From NCBI GenBank assembly GCA_900317795.1, contig ONIF01000093.1, positions 1 to 13,434 on the forward strand: a DNA stretch of 13,434 nucleotides, given 5' to 3'. This document shows, piece by piece, positions 12,838-13,434 of the stretch. Under the pieces are notes generated by a model. The model was not told the origin of the DNA. It saw only the letters and a program-made list of their open reading frames with translations, and searched no databases. How positions within the stretch are numbered: the stretch's first letter is position 1; every line of letters starts with the position of its first letter. Made by a program: the position numbers and the translations under genes. This DNA comes from an uncultured Eubacteriales bacterium (lineage in GTDB: Bacteria; Bacillota; Clostridia; Oscillospirales; Acutalibacteraceae).

Positions 12838-13434
12838 ATGGAAAGACGAGATACAAAAAAAATAGCCGTAGGAAATACTTTCATAGGGGGAGATTCAAAA
12901 ATAACGGTACAGTCCATGTTAAACGTGCCGTCAACGGACATAGAGGGCAGTGTAAAGCAGGCTGCGGAACTGGAAAAAGCAGGCTGTGAAATAATAAGAA
13001 TAGCCGTACCTGACTTGGCGGCTGTAAAGTTGATACCTGCCATCAAGAAAGAAGTAGGTGTGCCGATAGTTGCGGATATACATTTTGATTATAAAATAGC
13101 GTTGGAATCGGCAGCGGCAGGCGTTGACAAAATAAGAATCAATCCCGGGAATATCGGAGATGAAAGCCGTGTAAAGCAGGTTGCGGACGAGTGCAGAAAG
13201 AGGAATATACCGATAAGAATAGGAGTAAATTCAGGTTCTTTGCAAAAAGACGTACTTGAAAAATACTCTCACCCTTGTAGTGAAGCTTTATTTGAAAGCG
13301 CTATGTATCATGTAAAATTACTTGAAAAATTTGATTTTGACAATATCGTTTTGTCGATGAAATCCTCAAACGTTTTAACTATGATAAAAGCTTATGAATT
13401 AGCTGCAAGAGAGTGCGATTATCCTCTGCATCTA
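12838..13434 (+). CDS. ispG: 4-hydroxy-3-methylbut-2-enyl diphosphate synthase, N-terminal part (cut by window edge)
   Basis: The first 199 codons are present and the frame is open at the right edge. IspG (GcpE) is a [4Fe-4S] enzyme that converts methylerythritol cyclodiphosphate to HMBPP, the penultimate MEP-pathway step. Visible family blocks are VGNTFIGGDSKITVQSMLNV (residues 11-30), EKAGCEIIRIAVPD (about 46-59), VPIVADIHFDYKIAL (about 74-88), KIRINPGNIG (about 98-107) and IPIRIGVNSGSL (about 124-135). These belong to the TIM-barrel domain that binds substrate. The cysteines for the cluster lie in the C-terminal domain beyond the window. AGGAGG lies five bases before ATG 12838 and overlaps the rseP stop codon, so the gene belongs to the same operon. 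Codon choice shifts toward TTA, GCT and CCT after about 13235. Confidence 0.95.
   Translation, partial: MERRDTKKIAVGNTFIGGDSKITVQSMLNVPSTDIEGSVKQAAELEKAGCEIIRIAVPDLAAVKLIPAIKKEVGVPIVADIHFDYKIALESAAAGVDKIRINPGNIGDESRVKQVADECRKRNIPIRIGVNSGSLQKDVLEKYSHPCSEALFESAMYHVKLLEKFDFDNIVLSMKSSNVLTMIKAYELAARECDYPLHL

Noticed and set aside
12228..13046. 272-codon open frame on the - strand
   Set aside because: It is antisense to rseP and ispG, both clearly real, and has a composition typical of an antisense shadow.
1..13434. CRISPR array, tRNA or rRNA genes, insertion sequences
   Set aside because: No spaced direct repeats, cloverleaf-like or rRNA-like stretches, or transposase motifs were seen. The only repeats are the heptad run and the GAGAGTGG inverted repeat.

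Overview
The window is a stretch of chromosome from a low-to-moderate GC Firmicute, most likely an anaerobic endospore-forming Clostridium-class lineage. The evidence is the heavy use of ATA and AGA codons, strong AGGAGG-type ribosome binding sites, a YlmC/YmxH-type sporulation protein, and the conserved gene order rpsB-tsf-pyrH-frr-uppS-cdsA-dxr-rseP-ispG. I cannot name the genus from the sequence. Every gene lies on the + strand and no gap between genes exceeds about 160 bases.

Bases 1-5381 form an accessory part with four genes: a PP2C-type protein phosphatase with a C-terminal coiled coil (start next to the window edge), a PnuC-type nicotinamide riboside transporter, an EamA/DMT-family permease, and a P-type cation ATPase of the CtpE/CaxP (Exp7) kind. 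The pnuC gene sits directly behind a terminator-shaped hairpin that has a competing upstream hairpin, so it is probably controlled by attenuation. The permease and the ATPase share a transcript that starts at a perfect-consensus sigma-A promoter overlapping the pnuC stop codon. That transcript ends at an intrinsic terminator built from a GAGAGTGG repeat, which is part of a larger inverted-repeat element.

Bases 5382-5823 hold the inverted-repeat element, a possible sigma-E promoter and a small ylmC/ymxH-family gene. Bases 5824-13434 hold the conserved housekeeping block. rpsB and tsf are driven by a strong promoter with an A/T-rich upstream tract and a structured leader that can fold into a pseudoknot next to the rpsB Shine-Dalgarno. 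An intrinsic terminator lies between rpsB and tsf, and another closes tsf. A new promoter then starts pyrH-frr, and a further hairpin precedes uppS. From uppS onward (uppS-cdsA-dxr-rseP-ispG) the genes abut, overlap or are separated by a few bases. ispG runs off the right edge.

Functionally, the block joins translation (S2, EF-Ts, ribosome recycling factor), pyrimidine nucleotide supply (UMP kinase) and envelope lipid supply. Dxr and IspG make isoprenoid precursors by the MEP pathway, UppS turns these into the C55 carrier, CdsA makes CDP-diacylglycerol, and RseP is an intramembrane protease. The genes themselves are ordinary. The most interesting material is regulatory: the pnuC attenuator, the rpsB leader pseudoknot, and the inverted repeat upstream of the sporulation gene.
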